Assembly: GCF_016526145.1 (NCBI RefSeq)
Contig: NZ_JADDUE010000009.1
Coordinates: forward strand, 124,001-188,000
DNA: 64,000 nt
Reading direction: 5' to 3'
Source: Saccharopolyspora galaxeae
GTDB taxonomy: Bacteria > Actinomycetota > Actinomycetes > Mycobacteriales > Pseudonocardiaceae
Made by a program: the position numbers and the translations under genes. Positions 51,590 to 59,279 of the stretch are shown in pieces (position 1 is the first letter of the stretch; every line of letters starts with the position of its first letter). The notes under the pieces are model-generated. The model was not told where the DNA came from and ran no database searches. It saw nothing but the letters and a program-made list of their open reading frames with translations.

Positions 51590-52438
51590 GTGCAGCTGCA
51601 CCTGATCCTTCCGGCGGAAACACCGGACATGCCGTTCACCGAACTCCGCGAACTGGCCGTGCTGGCCGAACGGCTCGGCTACCGCGGTGCGTGGTTGCCG
51701 GACCACCTGCTGCCTCCCGGGCGGTACGAACCGGGCAGCTACGGAGGCGTTTTCGACCCGCTCGTCGCGCTGGCGGCCATCGCCGGTGCGACCAGCGAGA
51801 TCCGGCTCGGCACGTCGGTGCTGGTGCTGCCGTTGCGGAGCCCGTTCGTCGTGGCCAAGCAGGCCGCGACGATCGAGCGGATCTCCGCGGGCCGTTTCAC
51901 GCTCGGCGTCGGAATCGGCTGGGACGCAGCGGAATTCAGCACGGTCGGGGCGGAGTTCACCGGTCGAGCGGCGCGTGCGGACGAGGCCATCGAGCTGATC
52001 CGGCAGCTGCTCGGCGGTGACGGCGCGTTCACCGGTCGGCACTGCGGTTCGCCCGGCGGCGTCTTCGAACCCGTGCCGACCGGGCCGGTGCCGATCGCGG
52101 TGGGCGGTTCCGGGAAGCCGGCGCTGCGGCGGGCCGCGCGGCTCGGCGACGAGTGGCAGCCGATCCGCCCGTGCCCGGAACGGTTCGCCGCGGACCTCGC
52201 CTGGTTGCGCGCGAACTCGGCGCGCCCGGTTCGCGCGTCGGTGCGCACGTCGTGGACCGGAGGGGCCGCGGAGTTGGATCAGGTGCTCGCGGAGGTGAGC
52301 GGTTACGAGCGGGCGGGAGCCGCCGCGACGGCGATCTGGTTCGGCTCGGATGCCGGCGTGCCGGAGCGGATGGCCGAGTTCATCCCTGCGGCGAACGAGG
52401 TTCTGCGGAACTCTGCCGGCCGATGGCCAAGGACTTGA
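51590..52438 (+). CDS. LLM-class F420-dependent oxidoreductase
   Basis: A 282-residue luciferase-like TIM barrel of the F420-dependent class. GYRGAWLPDHLLP, GATSEIRLGTSVLVLPLRSP, SAGRFTLGVGIGWD and PIAVGGSGKPALRRAARLGDEW are characteristic. It probably carries out a reduction in the pathway (for example of an enone on the ring). GTG follows AGGAGG. It is the last rightward gene and its 3' end overlaps the convergent XRE gene by 59 bases. Confidence 0.86.
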   Translation: MQLHLILPAETPDMPFTELRELAVLAERLGYRGAWLPDHLLPPGRYEPGSYGGVFDPLVALAAIAGATSEIRLGTSVLVLPLRSPFVVAKQAATIERISAGRFTLGVGIGWDAAEFSTVGAEFTGRAARADEAIELIRQLLGGDGAFTGRHCGSPGGVFEPVPTGPVPIAVGGSGKPALRRAARLGDEWQPIRPCPERFAADLAWLRANSARPVRASVRTSWTGGAAELDQVLAEVSGYERAGAAATAIWFGSDAGVPERMAEFIPAANEVLRNSAGRWPRT

Positions 52439-52853
52439 CCAGCGCGGTGACCTCGTCCAGCCCTTCCCCGTCGAGCAGCGGGGCGTAGGTGCAGATCTCG
52501 CGGATCCGGCTGCTGCGCATCGCCAGCACGAGCTCGTACTGCGCGATGATCTCACGGGTGCTCTCGTCGTCGGTGAAGAACGCCACCGGCACGCGGAAGA
52601 ACTCGGCCAGCCCCTGCAGGTGGTGCAGCGTCGGGTTGTCGCGGTGACCGCGGCACAGCTGGTGCAGGTAGCCGTGCGAGATCGACTTGCCGGTAGCCTC
52701 GCTGATCTCCGCGGCCAGCTTCTCGAAGGTCGGCCACCGCCCGGAGCCGTCCCCGCGCTGGTCGGCTTGCCGCACGTGGATGTCGATCAGGTACCCGAGC
52801 TTGTCCGCCAGCGTCTTCGGCAGCTGCTCGGCGGGGTCGGCGGCCCGGTTCAT
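52380..52853 (-). CDS. XRE-type helix-turn-helix regulator
   Basis: A 157-residue DNA-binding protein with an XRE helix-turn-helix (GKSISHGYLHQLCRGHRDN near residues 48-66) followed by LQGLAEFFRVPVAFF. This type, with a Tyr/Leu-rich C-terminal helix, often accompanies ImmA and MAB_1171c genes in actinomycetes, here located 12 kb away at the other end of the cyclitol genes. The ATG at 52853 follows GGAGG; an upstream GTG (52865) is less well placed. It is convergent with and overlaps the LLM gene. Confidence 0.84.
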   Translation of the reverse strand: MNRAADPAEQLPKTLADKLGYLIDIHVRQADQRGDGSGRWPTFEKLAAEISEATGKSISHGYLHQLCRGHRDNPTLHHLQGLAEFFRVPVAFFTDDESTREIIAQYELVLAMRSSRIREICTYAPLLDGEGLDEVTALVKSLAIGRQSSAEPRSPQG

Positions 52854-53062
52854 GAGTACCTCCACCCGAACGAACTACCTCCACTGCCAGATTAGCTGAC
52901 CTCGCGGCCATCGGGGACCGCCCGCGGGCGCGGGAGCCAAAACCGCAGGCAGCGCGGATGTGCCGCGTGGCATCCGGTTCCGGGCGCCGTTGGTTCTTGC
53001 CCGCGCTGTTCGGGTGGCCGCCACCCCGGACGCCCACATTGCGCGACCAGCTGCACCCGACC

Positions 53063-53280
53063 GACCCGTTCCACCACCCAATCCTGGGCGCGTGCGTCGG
53101 TGTGGCCGCGGTTGCCCAGGAGTTTGCGGAACATCCAGGCGATCTGGCGCACGTACGGCTCGGTGTCCAGGTCGGTTCGGCGGTGCGACGGGTGACCGGC
53201 TCCGCGTGTTACTGGAAGTAACGGGTACTGGAGGTGGCAGTATGCAGCGCTCCGCGCGCCGCTGTCAACGCCGGGCGAGG
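53063..53280 (-). pseudogene. Decayed internally deleted copy of the di-iron gene and its promoter
   Basis: Positions 53063-53174 match 38238-38349 (inside the di-iron gene; codes RQIAWMFRKLLG and DWVVERVG), and 53207-53267 match 38748-38808 (its promoter with the GTTACT-GGA-AGTAAC palindrome). About 395 bases that lie between these blocks in the intact copy are missing, including the start codon and about 100 codons. Sequence before 53063 is unrelated. The copy cannot make protein but keeps the operator at 53208-53222. Confidence 0.88.
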
Positions 53281-53308
53281 TGCCCGGCGCCGGTGAAGTC
53301 CAGCAACC

Positions 53309-54313
53309 TCAGAAGGCGCCGGCGTAGGCGTTCAAGGCAGGCTGACCGCCGAGATGGGCGTAGAGGACGTTGGAATCGGCTCCGATCTCGCCCGAGCGCA
53401 CGAGGTCGATCAGACCGGCCATCGACTTCCCCTCGTAGACCGGATCGATGATCATGCCTTCCAGTTCGGCGGACGTTCGGATCGCGTCGAGGGTGGATCG
53501 CACCGGGATGCCGTAGCGATCGCCCGCCCAGCCTTCGAGCACGGTGATCTCGTCGTCCCGGAGTTCGCGCTCGAGCCCGCTGAGCTCGGCGGTGTTGCGG
53601 GCGATCCGGTCGACCTGGTCCCGTGCGCTGGCCGGCGTGGCCGATGCGTCGATCCCGATGACGCGACGCGGCCCGTCCTGCTCGGCGAACCCGGCGATCA
53701 TGCCCGCGTGCGTGGACCCGGTCACGGTGCACACGACGATCGTGTCGAAGTGGACGCCGAGTTCGGCCTCCTGGCTGGCGACCTCGCGCGCCCAGTTCGC
53801 GAACCCGAGCCCGCCCAGCGGGTGCTCCGAGGCGCCGGCCGGAATTCCGTAGGGGATTCCGCCCGCAGCGCGGACTTCTTCCATCGCGCGCTCCCAGGAA
53901 TCGCGGATGCCGATGTCGAACCCCGCCGGGTCCAGTCGTACGTCGGCTCCCATGAGCCGCGACAGGAGGATGTTGCCGACCTTGTCGTTGACCGCGTCGG
54001 GCCAGTTGACCCAGTTCTCCTGCACGAGGCGCGCTTTGAGGCCGAGCTTCGCCGCGACCGCGGCGACCTGCCGGGTGTGGTTCGACTGGTACCCGCCGAT
54101 CGAGACGAGCGTGTCGGCGCCGGAGGCCAGCACGTCCGGGACGATGTACTCGAGCTTGCGGGTCTTGTTGCCGCCGTAGGCCAGACCGGAGTTGCAGTCC
54201 TCGCGCTTGGCCCAGATCTTCGCCCCGCCCAGGTGCGCGGTCAGCCGTTCCAGCGGATGCACCGGGCTGGGGCCGAAAAGCAGCGGATAGCGGGGGAACT
54301 CGTCGACGGGCAC
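53309..54313 (-). CDS. acdS: 1-aminocyclopropane-1-carboxylate deaminase
   Basis: A 334-residue PLP enzyme that opens ACC to 2-oxobutyrate and ammonia. PLP lysine Lys50 (GGNKTRK), Ser77 (QSNHT), Tyr293 and Glu294 (PVYEGKS) and Leu321 (HLGG) correspond, each one residue lower, to Lys51, Ser78, Tyr294, Glu295 and Leu322 of the Pseudomonas enzyme, so it is a true ACC deaminase and not a D-cysteine desulfhydrase. GTG with AGGAG six bases upstream. It stands alone, with no Lrp-type regulator beside it. The enzyme lowers plant ethylene in plant-associated bacteria. Confidence 0.93.
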   Translation of the reverse strand: MPVDEFPRYPLLFGPSPVHPLERLTAHLGGAKIWAKREDCNSGLAYGGNKTRKLEYIVPDVLASGADTLVSIGGYQSNHTRQVAAVAAKLGLKARLVQENWVNWPDAVNDKVGNILLSRLMGADVRLDPAGFDIGIRDSWERAMEEVRAAGGIPYGIPAGASEHPLGGLGFANWAREVASQEAELGVHFDTIVVCTVTGSTHAGMIAGFAEQDGPRRVIGIDASATPASARDQVDRIARNTAELSGLERELRDDEITVLEGWAGDRYGIPVRSTLDAIRTSAELEGMIIDPVYEGKSMAGLIDLVRSGEIGADSNVLYAHLGGQPALNAYAGAF

Positions 54314-54460
54314 GCGAATCTCCTAGTCGGGTCGAGGGGTGAGCCGGCTCGATGATGCGGGCTTGCCGGGCGAACGAGAAGCCCGGTGAGCGAGGCGGTT
54401 CGCCGCTGGCAGGTGTCGGAGTCTCGATCCGAGTGCTGCGTCGCCCCGACCGGCGGTCGG

Positions 54461-55345
54461 TCAGCGGAGCAGTCGGACGAGGTCGAACACGCGCATCCGG
54501 CCCGGAGCGGTCGCCGCGCAGGTCAGCGGCCGTCCGGTGTCGAGCCAGCGCTCGTGCAGCAGCACCGTGCAGTCGGGTTCGGCGAGGCGCACCCGCCAGC
54601 CGGTTTCCCCGTCGGGTTCGGCGCTGACTAGGCGCAGGGTGTCGACGCCGGTGGTTCCGGTGGCCGCCCGCGCGTGGTGCTGCGCGGCCTGAGCCGCAGG
54701 GGACAGCGAGGAGCGGCCGCGTACCCAGCGCGGGTCGAGCGTCCCGGCGCCGTAGTCCTGCACGGCCGCGAGCGCGTCCGGAACCGGAACGCTGCCGAGG
54801 AGGTAGCCGTGCGGTAGCAGGACCGTTGCGGGTGCGAACCGGCAGCCGCCGACGTGGCTGCACTCCCAGGTGCTCTCCGGCTCGGCCGCGGCGAGCGCGG
54901 CCGCCACCGGACGCCCGCGCACCGCGCAGCACGTGTCGTGCCTGCCGTGGGTGCAGACCAGCGTCAGCGGGCCGTCCAGGGGCTCACCGGGTGATCCGAC
55001 GGCGGCGGGCAGTTCCGCGTCCGCGGTGAATTCGCCGGTGCGGATCGACTCGTGGCCCGGGCGGGAGTCCACTCGGAACCAGCGGCGCCTGGGCCTGTTC
55101 CGTTCTTCGCGTCCCGGTTTGCGCACGAGGACCAGCCGCGCGTTCCAGGTGGCCGCCCACTCGGAAAGAGCGGTCACGGCACCGGGATGGATGCCGGACC
55201 CGGTCAGCGCGTCGCGTCCCCACGGGCCGGGATGCTCGACCAGGAACCATCGCTGCGCGGGCGGCGCGGATCCCTCCAGCGGGTCGCCCGCCGCCTCGGC
55301 CACGAAGGAGCAGCGCGGCCACGTCGGTGCTAGCGACTCCGTCAC
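54461..55345 (-). CDS. Sucrase/ferredoxin-like protein
   Basis: A 294-residue protein of the sucraseferredoxin-like (thioredoxin-fold 2Fe-2S) family. Cysteine motifs CTHGRHDTCCAVRG near residue 130 and SHVGGCRFAPATVLLP near 160 are typical. Function in bacteria is unknown; a redox role is likely from the fold. The GTG overlaps the JmjC cupin stop by four bases, a pairing that suggests that both act together. Confidence 0.82.
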   Translation of the reverse strand: MTESLAPTWPRCSFVAEAAGDPLEGSAPPAQRWFLVEHPGPWGRDALTGSGIHPGAVTALSEWAATWNARLVLVRKPGREERNRPRRRWFRVDSRPGHESIRTGEFTADAELPAAVGSPGEPLDGPLTLVCTHGRHDTCCAVRGRPVAAALAAAEPESTWECSHVGGCRFAPATVLLPHGYLLGSVPVPDALAAVQDYGAGTLDPRWVRGRSSLSPAAQAAQHHARAATGTTGVDTLRLVSAEPDGETGWRVRLAEPDCTVLLHERWLDTGRPLTCAATAPGRMRVFDLVRLLR

Positions 55346-56595
55346 GTCATGGACGCCGGTACGAGCACGCCTTCCCGCAGCAGTCGGCGCACCAGTACCA
55401 ACTGGTCGGCTTCGTCGGCTTCGGGCAGGTCTCCCACGCGCAACGTGCCGCCGGTCAGCAGCGCGCGCAGCGGCGCGCTGGTGGCCGCGGGCAGCGAGAT
55501 CTGCCGGTCCGGCAGCTCCAGCACGACGTGGTCGTGGCCTTCGAGCAGCCGGTGGTGCAGCCCGGTGCGCCGTCGGACGGCGTCACCGACCGCCAAGCCG
55601 TCGGCGAAAGCGGCACCGGCCACCGGCCGGATCGGTTCCGGGCGGCCACCCGACCAGACCTTGCCGCGCACGTGGCGCGCGGCGTCCTCGGCGGACACGT
55701 CCTGCAGCGCAGCGGCCAACGCCGTGCGCACGGCGTCGAGATGCGGGGCGAGTTGTTCCGGGTCCGCCACGTCGATGCCCAGCGGCAGCGACGCGCGCAG
55801 CTCCGGGTCCTGCGCGCAACGCGCGGTCAGCGCCTCCACCAGCGCGAACCTGGTGATCACGTGCACGCCCACCGTCAGGTGCGCCGAGACGTCGCTGAGC
55901 GCGGTCGCGGCGTGCAACCAGCCCCGCGGCAGGTACATCGCGTCGCCCGGCTGAAGCACGGTGTCGATCTCGGCGTCCTCGCGAGCGCGATCGGCCACGG
56001 CACTGGCGTGGTCGTTCCAGGGCTGATCGCGCAACGGGTCGCCGTGCACGGGAGCGTGCACTGTCCAGTGCTTGCCCCCGGCGAGCTGGAGCACGAACAC
56101 GTCGTGCACGTCGTAGTGGGCGGAGAACCCGTGCGAGGTCGGCGGTGTCACGTAGGCGTTGGCCTGCACGGGATGGCCGAGCTCTTCGGCGAGCGTCGTG
56201 GTGAAGTCGATGACGCCGGACCAGCAGCGGTGCAGCGCCTGCAGCACCACCGTGGTCCCCTCGCCGAAGAGCGCGGCGACCTTGTCGTCGTGCACCTGGT
56301 CGCCGATCTCCGCGCCGACCCCGCCGGGGCCGGTGAACCAGCTCGAGTCGACGACCGCGCCTTCCCGCGCGAGCCGCAGGAACGGCGTGCGCAGCCCGCG
56401 GCGGGAGAGCAGCTCGTCGACACCGTCGAGGTCGAGCACATCGCGGAAGGCGTCCGGGTCGGCGCCGCGCACGAGCAGCGGTGCGCGGCCCCAGTGCCGC
56501 TGGCTGAACTCGTCCACGTCCGGTCCGACGATTCGGGACAGCGCGTCCGGGGGAGCGGCGGCGCCTTGCGCTGGTTCGCTGATCTCAGCGGGCAC
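55342..56595 (-). CDS. JmjC/cupin-4-type 2-oxoglutarate oxygenase
   Basis: A 417-residue protein related to ribosomal-protein hydroxylases (YcfD/ROXA type). The recognisable domain starts at RIVGPDVDEFSQRHWGRAPLL. The iron-binding HxD is in FSAHYDVHDVFVLQ and the distal histidine in YLPRGWLHAATAL. The GTG at 56595 is the start giving usual family length; the frame stays open upstream through the 84-bp repeats to 56916, but without a ribosome site, so a longer form with a Pro/Thr-rich N terminus cannot be ruled out. It overlaps the sucrase/ferredoxin gene by four bases. Confidence 0.78.
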   Translation of the reverse strand: MPAEISEPAQGAAAPPDALSRIVGPDVDEFSQRHWGRAPLLVRGADPDAFRDVLDLDGVDELLSRRGLRTPFLRLAREGAVVDSSWFTGPGGVGAEIGDQVHDDKVAALFGEGTTVVLQALHRCWSGVIDFTTTLAEELGHPVQANAYVTPPTSHGFSAHYDVHDVFVLQLAGGKHWTVHAPVHGDPLRDQPWNDHASAVADRAREDAEIDTVLQPGDAMYLPRGWLHAATALSDVSAHLTVGVHVITRFALVEALTARCAQDPELRASLPLGIDVADPEQLAPHLDAVRTALAAALQDVSAEDAARHVRGKVWSGGRPEPIRPVAGAAFADGLAVGDAVRRRTGLHHRLLEGHDHVVLELPDRQISLPAATSAPLRALLTGGTLRVGDLPEADEADQLVLVRRLLREGVLVPASMT

Positions 56596-56890
56596 CGCTG
56601 TCGGCTCCGCCGTCGGCGCCGCCGTCGTGCTGTCCGGGGGTGCCGCGTCCCGTTCCGGAGTCGGCGGGTCCTTCGGCACCGGAGTCGGCTCCGCCGTCGG
56701 CGCCGCCGTCGTGCTGTCCGGGGGTGCCGCGTCCCGTTCCGGAGTCGGCGGGTCCTTCGGCACCCGAGTCGGCTCCGCCGTCGGCGCCGCCGTCGTGCTG
56801 TCCCGGCGTGCCGCGACCCGCTCCGGAATCGGCCGGACCCTCAGTGCCGCCGCCGCCCGTAGTCCGCATGTCATCGTCGTCGAGTGCCAC
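56585..56890 (-). CDS. Gly/Asp-rich repeat protein with a strong ribosome site
   Basis: A 101-residue ORF starting at a GTG with a perfect AGGAGG six bases upstream, beginning with an acidic run (ALDDDDMRTTGGGG), and then three 28-residue repeats of the form EGPADSGTGRGTPGQHDGG plus ADGGADSGA. It ends 11 bases inside the start of the cupin gene, in a different frame. It is either a small disordered repeat protein coupled to the cupin, or the true start of the cupin gene separated from it by a frameshift. No known family. Confidence 0.5.
   Translation of the reverse strand: MALDDDDMRTTGGGGTEGPADSGAGRGTPGQHDGGADGGADSGAEGPADSGTGRGTPGQHDGGADGGADSGAEGPADSGTGRGTPGQHDGGADGGADSGAR
56601..56850. repeat. 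84-bp tandem repeat, about three units
   Basis: Units start at 56601, 56685 and 56769; the first two are nearly identical, the third diverges in its last third. The unit is 28 codons, so both minus-strand frames that cross it stay open whatever the copy number. Confidence 0.9.
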
Positions 56891-56916
56891 TGACAACCTC
56901 CTCGCGTCGTGTGCAC

Positions 56917-57583
56917 CGCAGTGGTGCCCTATTCGAATACCCGGGGCTCGCGGGGGCTATGCCGCAGCACGGCGGAGAGGCCCAAGCACCTCCGGCACGT
57001 CGATGCGACGGTTGAGGGCCGATATCGGAACTGGGGCGCCAGTGAACGGGGGTTCTCGGCGATCCCGTCCGTGCAAGCGCGCGTTGGTACGCACAGGCTC
57101 GTCGGTGCTCGCCAGCGTCCGGAAGTTCCGCCTGTGCGAGCGGGCGAGCAGGCCCGCGTCCTCTCCCCAGTTGAGCGGTACGACGGAATCGGCGTCGTGC
57201 AGGCGATCCACACCCGCGCTGACCCACCGGCGCAGCATCGCCCACGCGACCGACGCAACACTTCACCGGTCGCAGCAGGCTCCGGAACCGGGTCCGTCCA
57301 CTGTGGTGTTTCCGGTGCTGCACCAGGCGGTCGTCGCCGGCTGCCACCTCAAGCGAAACGTTCGAAGCACCCCGAGCCGTGGTCGGCGACCGCCACGCGT
57401 GCTCCGCGAGTCGCCGGCGATGGGTCCGGGAGGGGCAGCGTGCTTTCCCCGAATCCTGCGACTCCGTGAGTGGAATCCCCGCAAAGCGCTTTCCGGGCCC
57501 CTCGTCGCGATCTGCCGGGCTGGCGCCGGTGATGAGCTGTGACGGCGCGGCGGTGCGCCCAACCTGCCCGATTTGGAGGAGAA
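56917..57583. other. Gene-free interval before the GH18-like gene
   Basis: About 670 bases. One minus-strand frame (56957-57238, 93 codons) reads somewhat protein-like, with VVPLNWGEDAGLLARSHRRN and PVPISALNRRIDVPEVLG, but it has no good ribosome site and I recognise no family; it may be a relic. Otherwise nothing is seen; the promoter of the GH18-like gene should lie in the last 150 bases. Confidence 0.4.
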
Positions 57584-58657
57584 ATGCGTTCGTCCTGGAA
57601 ACTCGGCACGCTGGTGGGCGTGCTGGGCTTAGCGGGGCTCGTGACCCTGCTGGCGGTGTCGCCACCCGGCCCGGGGGCGATGACGTCGTCGGCAGCAGCC
57701 CGCGCCGCGGAGCCGCCGCCGTTGGATGCCCGGTGGTACGGGGCGGCGCCGTACGTGACGCCGATGTACGGCGATCCGCCGGACCTGGCCCGAGTGCTGC
57801 ACGACACCGGGCAGAAGACGTTCCAGCTGGCGTTCGTGCTCGCCCCGAAGAGCGGCGGGTGCCGGCCCACTTGGGACGGCACGGCCCCGGTTTCCGCGGA
57901 CGACGCAGCGGCGAACACGATCGACGGCGTTCGCGCGGCGGGTGGTGACGTCTCCGTGTCCGTCGGCGGCTACGGCGGGACGAACCTCGGCCAGACCTGC
58001 GGCACGCCGGAAGCCACGGCCGCGGCCTACCAGCAGGTCATCGACGCGCACCGGCTCCGGGCGATCGACTTCAACCTGGAAGAGCCGGAGATCGGGCAGC
58101 CCGGCGCGATCCGCAACGAGCTCGCGGCGGCCCAGATCCTGCAGCGGAACAACCCCGGCCTGTACGTCTCGGTGACGACCGTCGCGTCCGCGACCGGCAC
58201 GACCCCTGCCGGGCAGGGCCTGCTGGACGCGGCCAAGGCGCTGAACTTCGTGCCGAACAACTACGCGATCATGCCGTTCAACGGGTTCCCGGACGCCGAC
58301 CGCCAGATCGCCTCGCTCGAAGCGTTCCACCGCGCCTTGATGACCACGTTCGGCTGGGACGACGCCACCGCGTACGCGCACGAGGGCGCTTCGCTGATGA
58401 ACGGGCGATCGGACGCGGGCGAGTACTACCGCCAGCAGGACATGCAGGCGGTGCTGGACTACGCGCTCGGCCGCGGGTTCTCCCGGTACACGTTCTGGTC
58501 GCTCAACCGGGACCGCCAGTGCGACCAGCCCGACAGCGGCCAGACCTCGGGCACGTGCAGCAGCGTGCCGCAGCAGCCGTGGGACTTCACCAAGTTGACC
58601 GCGCGGTTCGCCACCGCAGCACCGCCCGCACCGGCGCAGCCGGTCGCCGGCGGCTGA
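57584..58657 (+). CDS. Secreted GH18 chitinase-like protein with altered active site
   Basis: A 357-residue exported protein: signal peptide or anchor in residues about 5-30 (LVGVLGLAGLVTLLAV), an Ala-rich linker, and then a GH18-type barrel. Family landmarks are FQLAFVLAP, SVSVGGYGG and the catalytic strand reading RAIDFNLEEPE. In active chitinases this is DxDxE; here it is Asp162-x-Asn164-x-Glu166, and the later MxxDY-type segment reads IMPFNGF. The acid glutamate survives but its assisting aspartate and tyrosine do not. It may be a weak or changed glycosidase or a glycan-binding protein. The ATG follows GGAGGAG. Confidence 0.78.
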   Translation: MRSSWKLGTLVGVLGLAGLVTLLAVSPPGPGAMTSSAAARAAEPPPLDARWYGAAPYVTPMYGDPPDLARVLHDTGQKTFQLAFVLAPKSGGCRPTWDGTAPVSADDAAANTIDGVRAAGGDVSVSVGGYGGTNLGQTCGTPEATAAAYQQVIDAHRLRAIDFNLEEPEIGQPGAIRNELAAAQILQRNNPGLYVSVTTVASATGTTPAGQGLLDAAKALNFVPNNYAIMPFNGFPDADRQIASLEAFHRALMTTFGWDDATAYAHEGASLMNGRSDAGEYYRQQDMQAVLDYALGRGFSRYTFWSLNRDRQCDQPDSGQTSGTCSSVPQQPWDFTKLTARFATAAPPAPAQPVAGG

Positions 58658-58670
58658 CGCGGAAGCAGGA

Positions 58671-58696
58671 GTGGTCGCGGGGCTGCTAGCGACCAC
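58671..58696. terminator. Hairpin after the GH18-like gene
   Basis: GTGGTCGC and GCGACCAC, perfect 8-bp arms with a 10-base loop, 14 bases after the stop codon. No T-tract, as is common in actinomycetes. A second hairpin (11-bp arms with one mismatch) follows at 58734-58769. Confidence 0.6.
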
Positions 58697-58784
58697 CCGC
58701 TCTCGCCGTGCGCTGCCGCGAGCGCAGGCACCCGGGTGGCTCACGACCTGCACGGTTCGTGGGCCACCCGATTGCATTACCAGG

Positions 58785-59230
58785 GCAGCGCCCCGTGGGC
58801 GTCGTTGGTCGGCCGGGTAGCGGGCGGCGGCCGCGCGCAGGTCGGCGACCAGCGCGGCTTCGAGTGCTCGCCGGGATTCCGGCGTGTGCCGGACTCTTGC
58901 CGGCAGGACCCAGGAAGTTCCGCCACACGGCGTTGCGCTCGTCCGACGGCTCCACCGGCGGCTATTCGACTCCGGCGCCTGATCGCCGAGCTGCACGCGC
59001 AGAGCAGCCGATTCGCCGAGCTCTGGGAGTCCGGCGCCGTCGGCCGCCACGAGGCCGCGCGCAAGACCATCGATCACCCGCACATCGGGCCGCTGACGCT
59101 GGATTGCGACGTGCTCACGGTGGCGGGCAGCGACCTGCACATCATGATCTACACAGCCGAGCCCGAGACCGAGGACGCCGAACGTCTCGCCCTGGCCACC
59201 GTGCTCGGCACCCAAACACTGGTCGAGTAG
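58785..59230 (+). pseudogene. MmyB-type regulator fragment broken by a local inversion
   Basis: The plus strand from about 58960 to 59230 encodes the end of an MmyB-like ligand-binding domain found in actinomycete XRE regulators (LIAELHAQSSRFAELWESG, LTLDCDVLTVAGSDL, IMIYTAEP). The preceding part of the same domain is present, but on the minus strand, in 58800-58950: DERNAVWRNFL and then, in a shifted frame, ESRRALEAALVADLRAAAARYPAD. Turning that segment around would restore normal order. The N-terminal helix-turn-helix is missing. The gene is therefore a relic. Confidence 0.8.
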
Positions 59231-59279
59231 GCAACACCGGAACCGGGTCGCGAATCGATACCCGCGACCAGGGAGCTGG

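Noticed and set aside
50498-52555. 685-codon minus-strand ORF
   Set aside because: Antisense to the exporter and LLM genes; only its extreme 5' end relates to the XRE gene, in another frame.
56601-56850. CRISPR-like array
   Set aside because: The 84-bp units are contiguous and coding, with no alternation of repeats and spacers.
56957-57238. 93-codon minus-strand ORF
   Set aside because: Somewhat protein-like but no ribosome site or recognisable family; mentioned only as a possible relic.
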